This document shows, one piece after another, positions 15,635-22,799 of a DNA stretch of 22,799 nucleotides (positions are counted from its first letter, which is position 1; each line of letters begins with the position of its first letter). This DNA comes from Candidatus Auribacterota bacterium (lineage in GTDB: Bacteria > Auribacterota > UBA6266), in the NCBI GenBank assembly GCA_016933315.1, contig JAFGBE010000122.1:1-22799 (forward strand), written 5' to 3'. The position numbers and the translations under genes are program-made. Under the pieces are notes generated by a model, which was not told where the DNA came from, searched no databases, and saw nothing but the letters and a program-made list of their open reading frames with translations.

Positions 15635-15663
15635 TTGAAAAATTTGCGGCTGTGGTATATATT
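15635..15663 (+). promoter_or_regulatory. Promoter of tRNA-Thr
   Basis: TTGAAA (15635-15640), a 17-base spacer and TATATT (15658-15663) lie 16 bases before the mature tRNA 5' end, so the precursor leader would be about 10 bases. Confidence 0.65.
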
Positions 15664-15679
15664 CTTGCTCAATCCCGAT

Positions 15680-15755
15680 GCCCACGTAGCTCAATCGGCA
15701 GAGCAGCGCATTCGTAATGCGCAGGTTATCAGTTCAAGTCTGATCGTGGGCTCCA
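15680..15755 (+). tRNA. tRNA-Thr (anticodon CGU)
   Basis: A complete 76-base cloverleaf. The acceptor stem GCCCACG/CGTGGGC pairs perfectly (15680-15686 with 15745-15751). The anticodon arm GCGCA-TTCGTAA-TGCGC gives anticodon CGU, which reads ACG. The T arm is ATCAG-TTCAAGT-CTGAT. CCA is encoded (15753-15755), and the discriminator base is U. It converges with tRNA-Phe, 24 bases away. Confidence 0.96.
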
Positions 15756-15779
15756 GATAAGCGGGCCGGAAATATTTAA

Positions 15780-15855
<76 letters not shown>

Positions 15856-15878
15856 CAAAGTTTTTAAAACGGCTAGAA

Positions 15879-15900
15879 ATAGTATTACATTAAATACTAT
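15879..15900. repeat. Perfect 8-base inverted repeat in the tRNA-Phe promoter spacer
   Basis: ATAGTATT, ACATTA, AATACTAT: exactly complementary arms around a six-base loop. It fills the region between the -35 and the start site of tRNA-Phe. It may be an operator, a regulatory hairpin or chance in AT-rich DNA. Confidence 0.55.
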
Positions 15901-15908
15901 ACTGTCAA
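15879..15908 (-). promoter_or_regulatory. Promoter of tRNA-Phe
   Basis: Minus strand: a perfect TTGACA (15908-15903), an 18-base spacer and TACTAT (15884-15879), 23 bases before the tRNA 5' end at 15855. The -10 box lies within one arm of the inverted repeat at 15879-15900. Confidence 0.6.
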
Positions 15909-15932
15909 GGTATTTAAAAATCACTATTTAAT

Positions 15933-15961
15933 TTTACATATCCAATCAAAAGAAGTATAAT
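15933..15961 (+). promoter_or_regulatory. Near-consensus promoter abutting the TerB-like gene
   Basis: TTTACA (15933-15938), a 17-base spacer and a perfect TATAAT (15956-15961) end eight bases before the ATG at 15970. Predicted transcription starts at about 15968, leaving essentially no leader for a ribosome-binding site. Confidence 0.65.
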
Positions 15962-15969
15962 TAATTACG

Positions 15970-16362
15970 ATGAAAACAGGAAAAGACGAAAAAAAACCCG
16001 TTAAAAACAAAGGGAAAGACATGATAAAAGACATCTCCCTTTTGTGGGTTCTGATGACTGCTTCTGACGGTTCCGTTGCGATGGGAGAAATCAACTGCCT
16101 GAACGATTTCCTGCAGTCAAAAGGAGAAAGTGAAGACGATATAGACGAAATATACCATTTTATCTCCGTCGAAATGGAAAAATCGCCCGGTGTGGAAATA
16201 ATAGAAAGGATAAATGAATCCTATACCGCCCCAGAAAAGCTGTCCATGCTCGCGGCAATAAAAAAACTTTCCTGTTCCGATAAGTCTTTTGCGCCCGCTC
16301 AGGAAAAACTCGTTAAAGAAACCTGCTCCCTTTTAGGGCTTCAGGAAGCGGATATTGTATAA
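15970..16362 (+). CDS. TerB-like (TerB/DjlA-N type) all-helical protein
   Basis: A 130-residue, acidic, probably cytoplasmic protein. A Lys-rich tail (residues 1-17) precedes LLWVLMTASDGSVAMGEINCLNDFL (about 24-48) and the C-terminal DKSFAPAQEKLVKETCSLLGL. The two acidic D-G/K-x-x-x-x-E-style segments in a helical context are what TerB and the N-terminal domain of DjlA-type co-chaperones show, where they bind metal. No J domain is present. Function in this family is poorly defined (stress response, membrane association). The ATG at 15970 lies right behind a near-consensus promoter and has no Shine-Dalgarno. If the message has a leader, ATG 16021 (after AAAGGGAAAGAC) is a credible alternative start and would remove the Lys-rich tail. 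It precedes the FAD oxidoreductase by 53 bases on the same strand. Confidence 0.65.
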   Translation: MKTGKDEKKPVKNKGKDMIKDISLLWVLMTASDGSVAMGEINCLNDFLQSKGESEDDIDEIYHFISVEMEKSPGVEIIERINESYTAPEKLSMLAAIKKLSCSDKSFAPAQEKLVKETCSLLGLQEADIV

Positions 16363-16415
16363 ATTTTACGGAAAATCTCCATGGCAGTCCGCGGCATATT
16401 CTATCGTTATATATT

Positions 16416-17711
16416 ATGGAAAATAATAAGGGTAAAGCCGTTGTAATAGCCGGAGCCGGTCTTTGCGGATTATCGGCAGCTTACTATCTTTGTAAAAAAG
16501 GTATCACCCCAGTAGTATTCAGCCGGGCAAAAACCCCCGGCGGGGTATTTCAGTCCGTCAAATCCGGCGAAAATATCTTCGATGTATACCCCAAAAACCT
16601 TACATTTCAGTCTCCTGAGTCGCTCAAAATGTCGAGGGAGCTTTATCCCAGAGGTATAAAATCAAAATGCTTCCGCCCCGGATTTTTTACTGAAGCCGGG
16701 TTAAAAACATATCCTAAAAACTTCATATCCGCGATAAGCCTCCTGGGCCTATCCGGAAGCCTGTCTTTTCTGTTTAAGAAATCCGGAAACCCGACGAGGA
16801 TTTCGGGAAAAACACTGGAAGACCTTGCGGCAAACCGCGTCGGCAAAGAATTATACGGGCTTTTTATAAAGGGCTTCCTGGAAAAAATGTTCGGCTCATC
16901 CGGCAAGGACCTGAGCCCTTCCCTATGGGCAAACCTTGCTTCTTTTATGTCCCCGATAGGGGAAAACGGTTTTACCAAGGGAAGCGGCTCTTTTTACCCG
17001 GATAAAGAGCCTCTGCAATTGATCGATAAGCTCTTTTCGTCTTTAAAACGCAAAAACGTGAAATTTATATTTGAATCATCCCTTAAAGAAACTGAGATTG
17101 CCCGGAATGAAGTTACGAGGATACTGGTAGGCTCCAAAGACTATTTCCCCTGCAGACTTGTTCTGGCGTGTCCGGCTTATAACCTTGTAAATTCAATTGT
17201 ATCCCTCATACCACAGAACATCAGGGATGCATCTTCAGGCCTGCGCTCAAGGAATCTTTTATGCGCCAATCTCATCGTTAACGCTCAGGCCGGGCCCGGG
17301 CGCGGACCCGTACTTATATCCAATCCCAAAATAGACGCTTCGATAGTCCATTTTTTCTCTAACACCAGAAGGAAAGATACGCGTTCCGGAATAACCTTGT
17401 TATATTTCTGTGAAACCAAAGACGGGTTATGGGGAAAAACCGATGAAGAAATTATAAACAAGGCCCTATACGAACTGAAAATAATGAACCTTTCGGAACC
17501 GAAGCTGCTTATAAAGGGAAGCGTGCAAAGGTTTGAGGAAGTTTTCCCCGTCCGCGAAACCGGATATGAAGATAAAATAAACCTGATTAAAAATTACCTG
17601 GGGCAGATAAAGAATATACATTTATGCGAACTCCCGGCCGTTCCGGGGCTTGTGGACTATGAAATGGCAAGCGGTATAGAAGCCGCAAAATCGGCGCTGA
17701 AATCTATATAG
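16416..17711 (+). CDS. FAD-dependent oxidoreductase (protoporphyrinogen-oxidase/amine-oxidase-like)
   Basis: A 431-residue flavoprotein. The N-terminal dinucleotide fold is VVIAGAGLCGLSAAYYL (about 9-25, G13-x-G15-x2-G18) followed by KTPGGVFQS. Further on, a segment of the type seen in protoporphyrinogen oxidases and UDP-galactopyranose-mutase-like proteins occurs (FIKGFLEKMFGSSGKDLSPSLWA), with the C-terminal FAD-contact region near VDYEMASGIEAAKSAL. No membrane helix is evident. Such flavoproteins next to envelope glycosyltransferases are often of unknown specificity. The substrate cannot be named; haem synthesis is unlikely from context. The ATG at 16416 has no Shine-Dalgarno; a TATTCT box at 16397-16402 would make it near-leaderless. 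Its 3' end overlaps that of the convergent GT39 gene by eight bases. Confidence 0.8.
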   Translation: MENNKGKAVVIAGAGLCGLSAAYYLCKKGITPVVFSRAKTPGGVFQSVKSGENIFDVYPKNLTFQSPESLKMSRELYPRGIKSKCFRPGFFTEAGLKTYPKNFISAISLLGLSGSLSFLFKKSGNPTRISGKTLEDLAANRVGKELYGLFIKGFLEKMFGSSGKDLSPSLWANLASFMSPIGENGFTKGSGSFYPDKEPLQLIDKLFSSLKRKNVKFIFESSLKETEIARNEVTRILVGSKDYFPCRLVLACPAYNLVNSIVSLIPQNIRDASSGLRSRNLLCANLIVNAQAGPGRGPVLISNPKIDASIVHFFSNTRRKDTRSGITLLYFCETKDGLWGKTDEEIINKALYELKIMNLSEPKLLIKGSVQRFEEVFPVRETGYEDKINLIKNYLGQIKNIHLCELPAVPGLVDYEMASGIEAAKSALKSI

Positions 17712-19104
17712 AAAGAAGAACGTAAATCCTGCCGTCATAGCGGTATCTTATAAGCTCCCGTCCCTGAGGCAGCTCAGGAATATCTTCCGCCCGGGTTATT
17801 ATGTAGATGTTCCCGCCATGTTCATAAAACCGTTTAATCTCATCAGATTTTATTTTCGGGATAGGCCGGCCCAGGTAAAAAATGAGTTCGGCGTTCATAA
17901 ACTTATAGGTGTATATATCCCGGATATCTATCCGGTCCTTCTTTATCTCATCCGCCAAGCCCTTAAAAGAAGAATCCGGATATATTTTTTTGTGAAGGAA
18001 GAAAGAGTCGGCAAGCGCTCCTGCGGTCACGGCCGACACAAGTATGCAGGTTATTATTACAACATATCTCTTCGCGTTCCTGCGCGCGGCAATATTGCCG
18101 GCAAACCATCCTGTTATAAGCGCCATCGGGGGAAAGCCCAACAATGCATAGTGGGGCTGTTTGTTAGGGGTTAAGGACAAAAGCACAAGAGAAACAAAAA
18201 ACCATACCAGGACGAAAAGTATTTCCCTGTTTTTCCCCTTTTTTATCAACGCAAAAAAAGCCGCCGCATACATGAATACCGTCCAGGGGGCAAAACAGAT
18301 AAAAAGGGTATAAAGATAGTAATAAAACGGGCCCGGGTGGTCTATCCCCTTAATAAACGCTATTTCAAGTTCATCCTTGAATACGGCAGACGCTATTTTT
18401 TTTTCCTGTAATACAGCGGCCATATACCAGCTTGAGCTCAGGATAATGCACAGCAATATGCCTGCCGGATCAAGCCATCTCTTAATTTCATCAAACCGTT
18501 TCAGCAGCAAAAGCAGGGTCAGAAAAGATATAAAAGGGATAACAAAACCCGCCGGGCCTTTGAGATTAACAGCCACGGCGCCGGCGATATACCCCAAAAT
18601 ATAAAATAACCGTTTCCTCCTCTGCGAGGAAAATGCCAGATACCAGAACATCTTGGTAAACAGGACACAAAGCAGAAGAGCCATATCGATTTCAGCCAGC
18701 CGCGAATGTTTTATGAATTGAAACGCCGTTATCATTACAAGCGACGAAACCGTGGCTTCCAGTCTTCCGAAGAGCTTCACCCCGAGAAAGAAAATGCCCA
18801 AAGCGGCGACGTAAGCGAATAAAACAGAGGGAAATCTGGCGCTGAACTCATTTATTTTTCCAAAAAACTTATATGACAGGGCGACTATCCATGTCATAAG
18901 AGGAGGTTTCTTCAATCTCGGAACGCCGTTAAGCGTGGGAATAAGCCAATTGCCGTCTTCCAATGCCTCCCTGGCCGTAACGGCAACCCTTGCTTCCTGC
19001 GTCCTCTCAACGGGAATATTCCAATATCCCGCAAATGAAGTGAGGATAAAAATTACGGTGATTACCAGTATCTCGGATTTGTAGTTTGACAAAAAATTCT
19101 TCAA
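17704..19104 (-). CDS. ArnT-like GT39/GT83 membrane glycosyltransferase
   Basis: A 466-residue polytopic membrane protein with about ten hydrophobic helices. After the first helix it has NIPVERTQEARVAVTAREALEDGNWLIP and LNGVPRLKKPPLMTW, the first periplasmic loop of ArnT/PMT-type transferases, where the acidic ER/E-A-R residues are catalytic. These enzymes transfer a sugar from an undecaprenyl- or polyprenyl-phosphate carrier to lipid A or proteins in the periplasm. The C-terminal part beyond about 360 is a soluble domain. The only start codon after the upstream in-frame stop that keeps the N-terminal helix is TTG at 19104, with a weak Shine-Dalgarno. It is last in an operon with a GT2 transferase and a LAB_N protein, 31 bases upstream. 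Substrate not determined. Confidence 0.88.
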   Translation of the reverse strand: MKNFLSNYKSEILVITVIFILTSFAGYWNIPVERTQEARVAVTAREALEDGNWLIPTLNGVPRLKKPPLMTWIVALSYKFFGKINEFSARFPSVLFAYVAALGIFFLGVKLFGRLEATVSSLVMITAFQFIKHSRLAEIDMALLLCVLFTKMFWYLAFSSQRRKRLFYILGYIAGAVAVNLKGPAGFVIPFISFLTLLLLLKRFDEIKRWLDPAGILLCIILSSSWYMAAVLQEKKIASAVFKDELEIAFIKGIDHPGPFYYYLYTLFICFAPWTVFMYAAAFFALIKKGKNREILFVLVWFFVSLVLLSLTPNKQPHYALLGFPPMALITGWFAGNIAARRNAKRYVVIITCILVSAVTAGALADSFFLHKKIYPDSSFKGLADEIKKDRIDIRDIYTYKFMNAELIFYLGRPIPKIKSDEIKRFYEHGGNIYIITRAEDIPELPQGRELIRYRYDGRIYVLLSI

Positions 19105-19135
19105 CTTCTTTTACCGTATTCTGAATATTGACGGG

Positions 19136-19441
19136 TCAAACGACGCCTTTCTTATAAATGAAGTACAGATTGCGGAAATACACCAGGCTGTTGAAAAGAT
19201 AGCCAAGGATAAAAAACGGGTCCCTGACGTAGAAAAGCCCGTACGCAAGGAGAAGGACACTCCCTATAATGCTTAGATACCAGAAAGAAACCGGGATAAC
19301 GCTCTGTTTCTTTTTTTCGCTCGCTATCCACTGGACAAGAAACCTGGAACTGAAGCAAATCATGCCCACGGCCCCTATTATCGCCCAGGGGCTTTTCAGC
19401 TTGCCTACTATATCAAAAAAATAATTCGCTATCTGGCTCAT
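19136..19441 (-). CDS. Lipid-A-disaccharide-synthase N-terminal (LAB_N) small membrane protein
   Basis: A 101-residue protein with three hydrophobic helices. It carries the LAB_N pattern: GAVGMICFSSRFLVQWIASEKKKQSVIPVSFWYLSIIGS (about 23-61), then LLAYGLFYVRDPFFILG and LVYFRNLYFI. The F-x2-R-F-x2-QW-x2-SE-K segment with the Pro-x-x-FW-x-L-S pair is diagnostic. The family occurs either fused to LpxB or as a free small protein beside GT2 and GT39 genes, as here. Size and helix number suggest a carrier-lipid sugar flippase or transferase accessory, replacing ArnE/ArnF in function (inference). The ATG at 19441 has AGGAG eight bases upstream and lies one base after the GT2 stop. Confidence 0.9.
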   Translation of the reverse strand: MSQIANYFFDIVGKLKSPWAIIGAVGMICFSSRFLVQWIASEKKKQSVIPVSFWYLSIIGSVLLLAYGLFYVRDPFFILGYLFNSLVYFRNLYFIYKKGVV

Positions 19442-19442
19442 T

Positions 19443-20174
19443 TCATATCTCCTGTTTCACTGAATAATTAAGCATCCGTTTTTTCATCCACCTGACCACC
19501 AGCATATCGGCAAAAGATTTAAAAAGCCTGTTCCACACGCCGTATTTTGATTTTCCGTACATCCTTTTCGAATGGCCGACGGGTATTTCAGCGACAGAAA
19601 AACCTTTCATTTTAAAGAGCGTCGGGAGAAAACGGTGAAAGCCGTTATACATAACAACGCTCTCAAAACATTCTTTCCTGAACGCGCGGTAGGTGCACCC
19701 GGCATCGGTGATTTTATCCTGCAATATGCCGTTTCTGATAAAATTCGCCGTCCGCGAAGACATGTTTTTAACAAAGCCGTCTTTCCTTTTGCCGACCCTG
19801 GTTCCGCAAACGCAATCAAAATCCCTTATTTTTTCCAGGAATGCAGGAATATCCTCCGGTTCATTTTCGAGGTCGGCGTCGATAGTCATAAGGATTTTGC
19901 CTCTGGAAGCTTTAAGCGAAGCGTCCTCGGCCGCGCTTTCCCCCGAATTATTCTCAAACTGGAGGCATCTCAGGTGAGGGCATTTCTTTTTTGCTTCAGC
20001 CATAGCTTTCCACGAATTATCCGTGCTGCAATCATCCACCATGACTATTTCATACCTGCAACTTTCCTTTTCCATTACCCCGGCAATGCGGTCCACCAGA
20101 ATGGGGATATTGTCTTCCTCGTTAAAAACGGGAACGCATATTGAAAGATATATGCCTGTTTCAGCGTTTTTCAT
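19443..20174 (-). CDS. GT2 glycosyltransferase, ArnC/dolichol-phosphate-mannose-synthase type
   Basis: A 243-residue GT-A fold transferase. ICVPVFNEEDNI (about 12-23), VMVDDCSTDNS (D47, D48), ATIDADLENEP-type DxD at D99-x-D101, TDAGCTYRAFRKECF and GHSKRMYGKSKYG near the C-terminus fit the DPM1/ArnC group that loads sugar onto a polyprenyl phosphate. Unlike ArnC, it lacks two C-terminal membrane helices, so it is soluble or peripheral. The ATG at 20174 (AGGT upstream) is chosen; it lies one base after the aminotransferase stop. A TTG four codons earlier would overlap. It probably makes the lipid-linked donor for the downstream ArnT-like enzyme. Confidence 0.9.
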   Translation of the reverse strand: MKNAETGIYLSICVPVFNEEDNIPILVDRIAGVMEKESCRYEIVMVDDCSTDNSWKAMAEAKKKCPHLRCLQFENNSGESAAEDASLKASRGKILMTIDADLENEPEDIPAFLEKIRDFDCVCGTRVGKRKDGFVKNMSSRTANFIRNGILQDKITDAGCTYRAFRKECFESVVMYNGFHRFLPTLFKMKGFSVAEIPVGHSKRMYGKSKYGVWNRLFKSFADMLVVRWMKKRMLNYSVKQEI

Positions 20175-20175
20175 A

Positions 20176-21258
20176 TTACCTGCCAAGAAATTCCTTTATG
20201 CATCCCGCCACAAAATCGATCTCTTTTTCGGTCAGGGCCGGAAACATCGGAAGCGATAATATCCTATTAACCGCCTTTTCCGTTTTAGGCAATGACACCT
20301 CTCCGAAAAGATTTATTACCGCCGGCTGCTTATGAACGGGAACGGGATAATGTATACCGGTCCCTATCCCTTTCTGCTTAAGGAAATCCCTGAGTTTATC
20401 CCTTTCGCTGACCTCTATCACATACATATGAAAAACATGCTCCGATGACTTCCTGATTTCGGGGACTTTTACCACTCCCTTAAGCAGAGATGAATATCTT
20501 TCCGCATGTTTTCTTCTTTTTTCGTTCAGTTCATCGATGACCCTGAGCTGGCACCGGCCGACAACCGCCTGAATCTCGTTAAATCTCATATTGAAGCCGA
20601 TCTCGTCATTGAAAAATTTGCTTTTTCTGCCGTGGTTCCTAAGCGCAGCAACTTCATCGGCAAGAGAATCGTCATTTGTGGCAATCCCTCCCCCGTCGCC
20701 GTAGACAGTAAGGTTTTTTGACGGGTAAAATGAAAACCCTGAAGCTACCGTAAGGCTGCCTGTCCGTTTCCCTTTATATCTCGCTCCGATTGCCTGCGCG
20801 CAATCTTCGATTATGAACAATCCTTTTTCCCGGGCAATAGCCATTATACTTTCCATGTCGGCGGCCTGCCCGTACAGGTGAACGGGCAGAATCCCTGCGG
20901 ATTTGGGAGTTATTTTTTTCTTTAGGTCTTCGGGATCCATACAGTAAGTCTCATCAATATCAACAAAAACCGGCTTTAACCCGACATGGCATATGGGTTC
21001 TACGGAAGGGAAAGCGGTAAGGGACGGCAGGAGGATTTCCTTTCCTTCCTCTATATTCATCGCTTTCAATAGAAGATGCACCGCTGATGTCCATGAATTT
21101 GAAAGGACAAACCTTTTTACGCCCAGGTAACCGGCAAGTTCTTTTTCAAATGACTTTGACTCCGGCCCTAAAATAAAATTACCCGAATCAATGACCTTCA
21201 GCACGCCATTGCGGATTTCTTCTGAATCATACGCTTTTGACAACGGTATTTTTTCCAT
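20176..21258 (-). CDS. DegT/DnrJ/EryC1/StrS-family sugar aminotransferase
   Basis: A 360-residue PLP-dependent aminotransferase. D152 of the EDCAQA segment holds the pyridine nitrogen, and K181 in FSFYPSKNL forms the Schiff base; VYGDGGGIATND and RFNEIQAVVGR follow as in the family. It transfers an amino group, usually from glutamate, to a 3- or 4-keto nucleotide sugar. The gene immediately upstream is a Gfo/Idh/MocA dehydrogenase that could make a 3-keto sugar, the arrangement of GnnA/GnnB (UDP-GlcNAc to the 3-amino form) and of WlbA/WlbE. With GT2 and ArnT-like genes downstream, an ArnB-like 4-amino-sugar role is the alternative. It starts with ATG 21258, 16 bases after the dehydrogenase gene. 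Cytoplasmic. Confidence 0.9.
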   Translation of the reverse strand: MEKIPLSKAYDSEEIRNGVLKVIDSGNFILGPESKSFEKELAGYLGVKRFVLSNSWTSAVHLLLKAMNIEEGKEILLPSLTAFPSVEPICHVGLKPVFVDIDETYCMDPEDLKKKITPKSAGILPVHLYGQAADMESIMAIAREKGLFIIEDCAQAIGARYKGKRTGSLTVASGFSFYPSKNLTVYGDGGGIATNDDSLADEVAALRNHGRKSKFFNDEIGFNMRFNEIQAVVGRCQLRVIDELNEKRRKHAERYSSLLKGVVKVPEIRKSSEHVFHMYVIEVSERDKLRDFLKQKGIGTGIHYPVPVHKQPAVINLFGEVSLPKTEKAVNRILSLPMFPALTEKEIDFVAGCIKEFLGR

Positions 21259-21274
21259 TTCCTGGCCCTTTCTT

Positions 21275-22246
21275 TCAAGCTAAATCGACAATCCTGCCGG
21301 ACATTGAGGACTCATACGCCGCCTCAACCACTTTTACAACGTTATAGCCGTCCCACCCTCCGGCCAGCGGCTTTTCCCTGTTCTTTACACAATCAATGAA
21401 ACTTTTCAACTCAAGCACAAGGGGCTCCGCCTGCATTATTTCCTGCGTAATGACTTCTCCCTGCGTCGCAACCCATGTGTTCTCATTTCTTATATGCGTA
21501 TTCTTGTATATCCTGATCTTATCCTGAGAAGAACTGAAATCACACTCCAGCGTAGCCTTAGAGCCGATTATGACAACCTCTCTTTTTTTATGCGGGCGAA
21601 AATAGTTTGCTCTCACCTCAGCTTCCGCATTCTCATATATAAGGGATACCCATGAAGCATCATCCATGTCCCGGCCCAGGTTATCTTTAAGCCGGGCCAA
21701 GACTTTTTTCGGCACGCTTCCAATAAGATAATTGAACAAATCGATGAAATGCAGCGAGTCAGACCATGTAACTCCCGCATCCATCCTCGGCCTTTTAAAA
21801 CCGTAAAAATTCCCTATCATCCACTGGATTTTTCCCAGAACCCCTTCTTTTATCTGCCGGAGCATAAACGCCGTAGCCGGGTCAAAGCGGAAAACATGCC
21901 CAACCTGAAGGATCAGTTTTTTTTCTTCGGCTGTCTCAGACAGCTTTCTGCATTCCGATGATTTCAATGTAAGAGGTTTTTCGACAAAAACATCCTTCCC
22001 TTTCTGCATGGCTTTCAAGCAGAGGGAATAATGGGTATCGGCGGGAGTGACAATATCCACAGCATCCACTTTATCGATAAAATCTTCGAAAGAACCGGAA
22101 AAATTCTCTTCAGGGACATTGTTCTCCAGCGCGCATTTTTTCGACTGTCTGGAAGGGTCCGCGACAAAAACTTCCGCGTTGAGCATTTTAAGTATTCTTA
22201 AATGGTTGCTTCCCCATCTTCCAAGTCCCGCAAGTAATATTTTCAT
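21275..22246 (-). CDS. Gfo/Idh/MocA-family NAD(P)-dependent sugar dehydrogenase
   Basis: A 323-residue oxidoreductase. The Rossmann motif is GLGRWGSNHLR (G7-x-G9-x2-G12); E89-K90-P91 is the catalytic EKP motif; D163, H166 and D169 in the WSDSLHFIDL segment complete the active site typical of the family. Members oxidise a hydroxyl of a (nucleotide-linked) sugar to a ketone with NAD(P). As first gene of an operon with a DegT aminotransferase it is likely to supply the keto-sugar (GnnA- or WlbA-like). The ATG at 22246 has GGAG seven bases upstream (22257-22254). A candidate promoter lies at 22323-22294. Exact substrate unknown. Confidence 0.9.
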   Translation of the reverse strand: MKILLAGLGRWGSNHLRILKMLNAEVFVADPSRQSKKCALENNVPEENFSGSFEDFIDKVDAVDIVTPADTHYSLCLKAMQKGKDVFVEKPLTLKSSECRKLSETAEEKKLILQVGHVFRFDPATAFMLRQIKEGVLGKIQWMIGNFYGFKRPRMDAGVTWSDSLHFIDLFNYLIGSVPKKVLARLKDNLGRDMDDASWVSLIYENAEAEVRANYFRPHKKREVVIIGSKATLECDFSSSQDKIRIYKNTHIRNENTWVATQGEVITQEIMQAEPLVLELKSFIDCVKNREKPLAGGWDGYNVVKVVEAAYESSMSGRIVDLA

Positions 22247-22293
22247 TCTGATACTCCATAATAATTCCGTTTAATTTTAAACTTAAGTTAGAT

Positions 22294-22323
22294 ATACTAC
22301 TGCATTTAAAGGGAAACTTTCAA
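22294..22323 (-). promoter_or_regulatory. Candidate promoter of the envelope-sugar operon
   Basis: Minus strand: TTGAAA (22323-22318), an 18-base spacer and TAGTAT (22299-22294), about 48 bases before the ATG at 22246. A moderate match. Confidence 0.45.
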
Positions 22324-22339
22324 CATAAAACATTATATC

Positions 22340-22368
22340 TTGACAAATAATTCCCCAGGTTTTATCGT
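22340..22368 (+). promoter_or_regulatory. Candidate promoter of the PilZ gene
   Basis: A perfect TTGACA (22340-22345), a 17-base spacer and TATCGT (22363-22368, four of six matches). The start site would be near 22375, about 36 bases before the ATG. Confidence 0.5.
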
Positions 22369-22410
22369 AAGATATTGGAAATTAGAAAGTAAGGAAAGCA
22401 GAGCAGGTTT

Positions 22411-22767
22411 ATGTTTATGAAAGGCGAAAGGCGCAGGTTTCAGCGTTTAAAGATCTCGGGGACTATAAAAGTCTTCAAAAAGGGGCTTCTCAGCAAAGGC
22501 GAACCCATACATGTGCATATATCGGATATATCGCGGGCGGGCGCCAAAATCATAAGCGCAATGTCCCTGGATCAGGATCTAAATGTAATACTTTCTTTTA
22601 AGTCAAAAGACATGATTAATGCCATTGAGCTCAAGGGAAAAACAATATGGTCAAGGCCTCTCGACCTCAAGGGGAAACAGCTTTTTATGACCGGCGTAAA
22701 ATTCTCAAAAACCTGCGATAAGGAGTACGAGGATATCGCTACAATGCTTATAGCTCACCTGGGTTAA
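22411..22767 (+). CDS. PilZ-domain protein (probable c-di-GMP receptor)
   Basis: A 118-residue single-domain PilZ protein. The N-terminal RRRFQR motif (R8-x3-R12) and D39-x-S41-x2-G44 (DISRAG) are the two elements that bind cyclic di-GMP. The rest has the hydrophobic beta pattern of the barrel (IELKGKTIWS, FMTGVKF). It would act in the cytoplasm as a c-di-GMP-responsive effector, by contact with an unknown partner. ATG 22411 has AGCAGG three bases upstream and ATG 22417 has it nine bases upstream, so either start is possible. It is transcribed away from the envelope-sugar operon. No terminator is seen before the window end. Confidence 0.88.
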   Translation: MFMKGERRRFQRLKISGTIKVFKKGLLSKGEPIHVHISDISRAGAKIISAMSLDQDLNVILSFKSKDMINAIELKGKTIWSRPLDLKGKQLFMTGVKFSKTCDKEYEDIATMLIAHLG

Positions 22768-22799
22768 TAATACGTCTTGTGTTACTGACTGCAAGATAA

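Overview
This window carries ordinary chromosomal DNA of a Gram-negative (diderm) bacterium. Three things show an outer membrane: a maltoporin-type barrel, a stand-alone lipid-A-disaccharide-synthase N-terminal protein beside an ArnT-like transferase, and an AmgK/MurU cell-wall recycling pair. Base composition looks moderate (mid-40s % GC by eye). No gene fixes the phylum. The mixture (family-11-like carbohydrate-binding secreted protein, AmgK/MurU, CX3CP membrane redox proteins, an AmrS-type radical SAM enzyme) would suit a poorly cultivated diderm lineage such as Omnitrophota or Elusimicrobiota, but that is a guess. There is no rRNA, phage, transposon, CRISPR array or obvious horizontally acquired island.

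Layout. 1-2174: the 5' part of an exported carbohydrate-binding-type protein (minus) with a consensus promoter, a YkgJ-like cysteine protein (plus), then yjbQ and a small radical SAM protein (minus). 2175-2557: an AT-rich gap with a perfect hairpin. 2558-5891 (plus): a beta-CASP metallo-beta-lactamase RNA nuclease, an AmgK-like sugar kinase overlapping it, and a MurU-like nucleotidyltransferase. 5951-12563 (minus): a tight six-gene run, in transcription order rseC, mtnP, an NCS2 purine permease, a CstA-family transporter, a class II aldolase and a maltoporin-like porin. Divergent from it, 12674-15616 (plus): a three-part membrane redox fusion (CcdA/DsbD-like + FMN-binding + NosR/NapH-like CX3CP module), then an AmrS-type radical SAM enzyme with an N-terminal membrane segment. 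15680-15855: convergent tRNA-Thr(CGU) and tRNA-Phe(GAA). 15970-17711 (plus): a TerB-like protein and an FAD-dependent oxidoreductase. 17704-22246 (minus): a five-gene envelope-sugar operon (Gfo/Idh/MocA dehydrogenase, DegT aminotransferase, GT2 transferase, LAB_N membrane protein, ArnT-like GT39). 22411-22767 (plus): a PilZ protein.

How the genes may work together. The mtnP operon looks like salvage of 5'-methylthioadenosine or 5'-deoxyadenosine: MtnP releases adenine and a pentose-1-phosphate, a purine permease moves the base, and an aldolase could split the sugar after isomerisation, as in the DHAP shunt. The isomerase mtnA is not in the window. The redox fusion and the anchored AmrS lie side by side on the opposite strand and may be one extracytosolic redox unit. 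The right-hand operon resembles both the Arn (ArnB/ArnC/ArnT) logic and the GnnA/GnnB amino-sugar pair, so decoration of lipid A or another envelope glycan with an amino sugar is the best reading. Several plus-strand genes have a good -10 box almost touching the start codon, which suggests leaderless or near-leaderless mRNAs.
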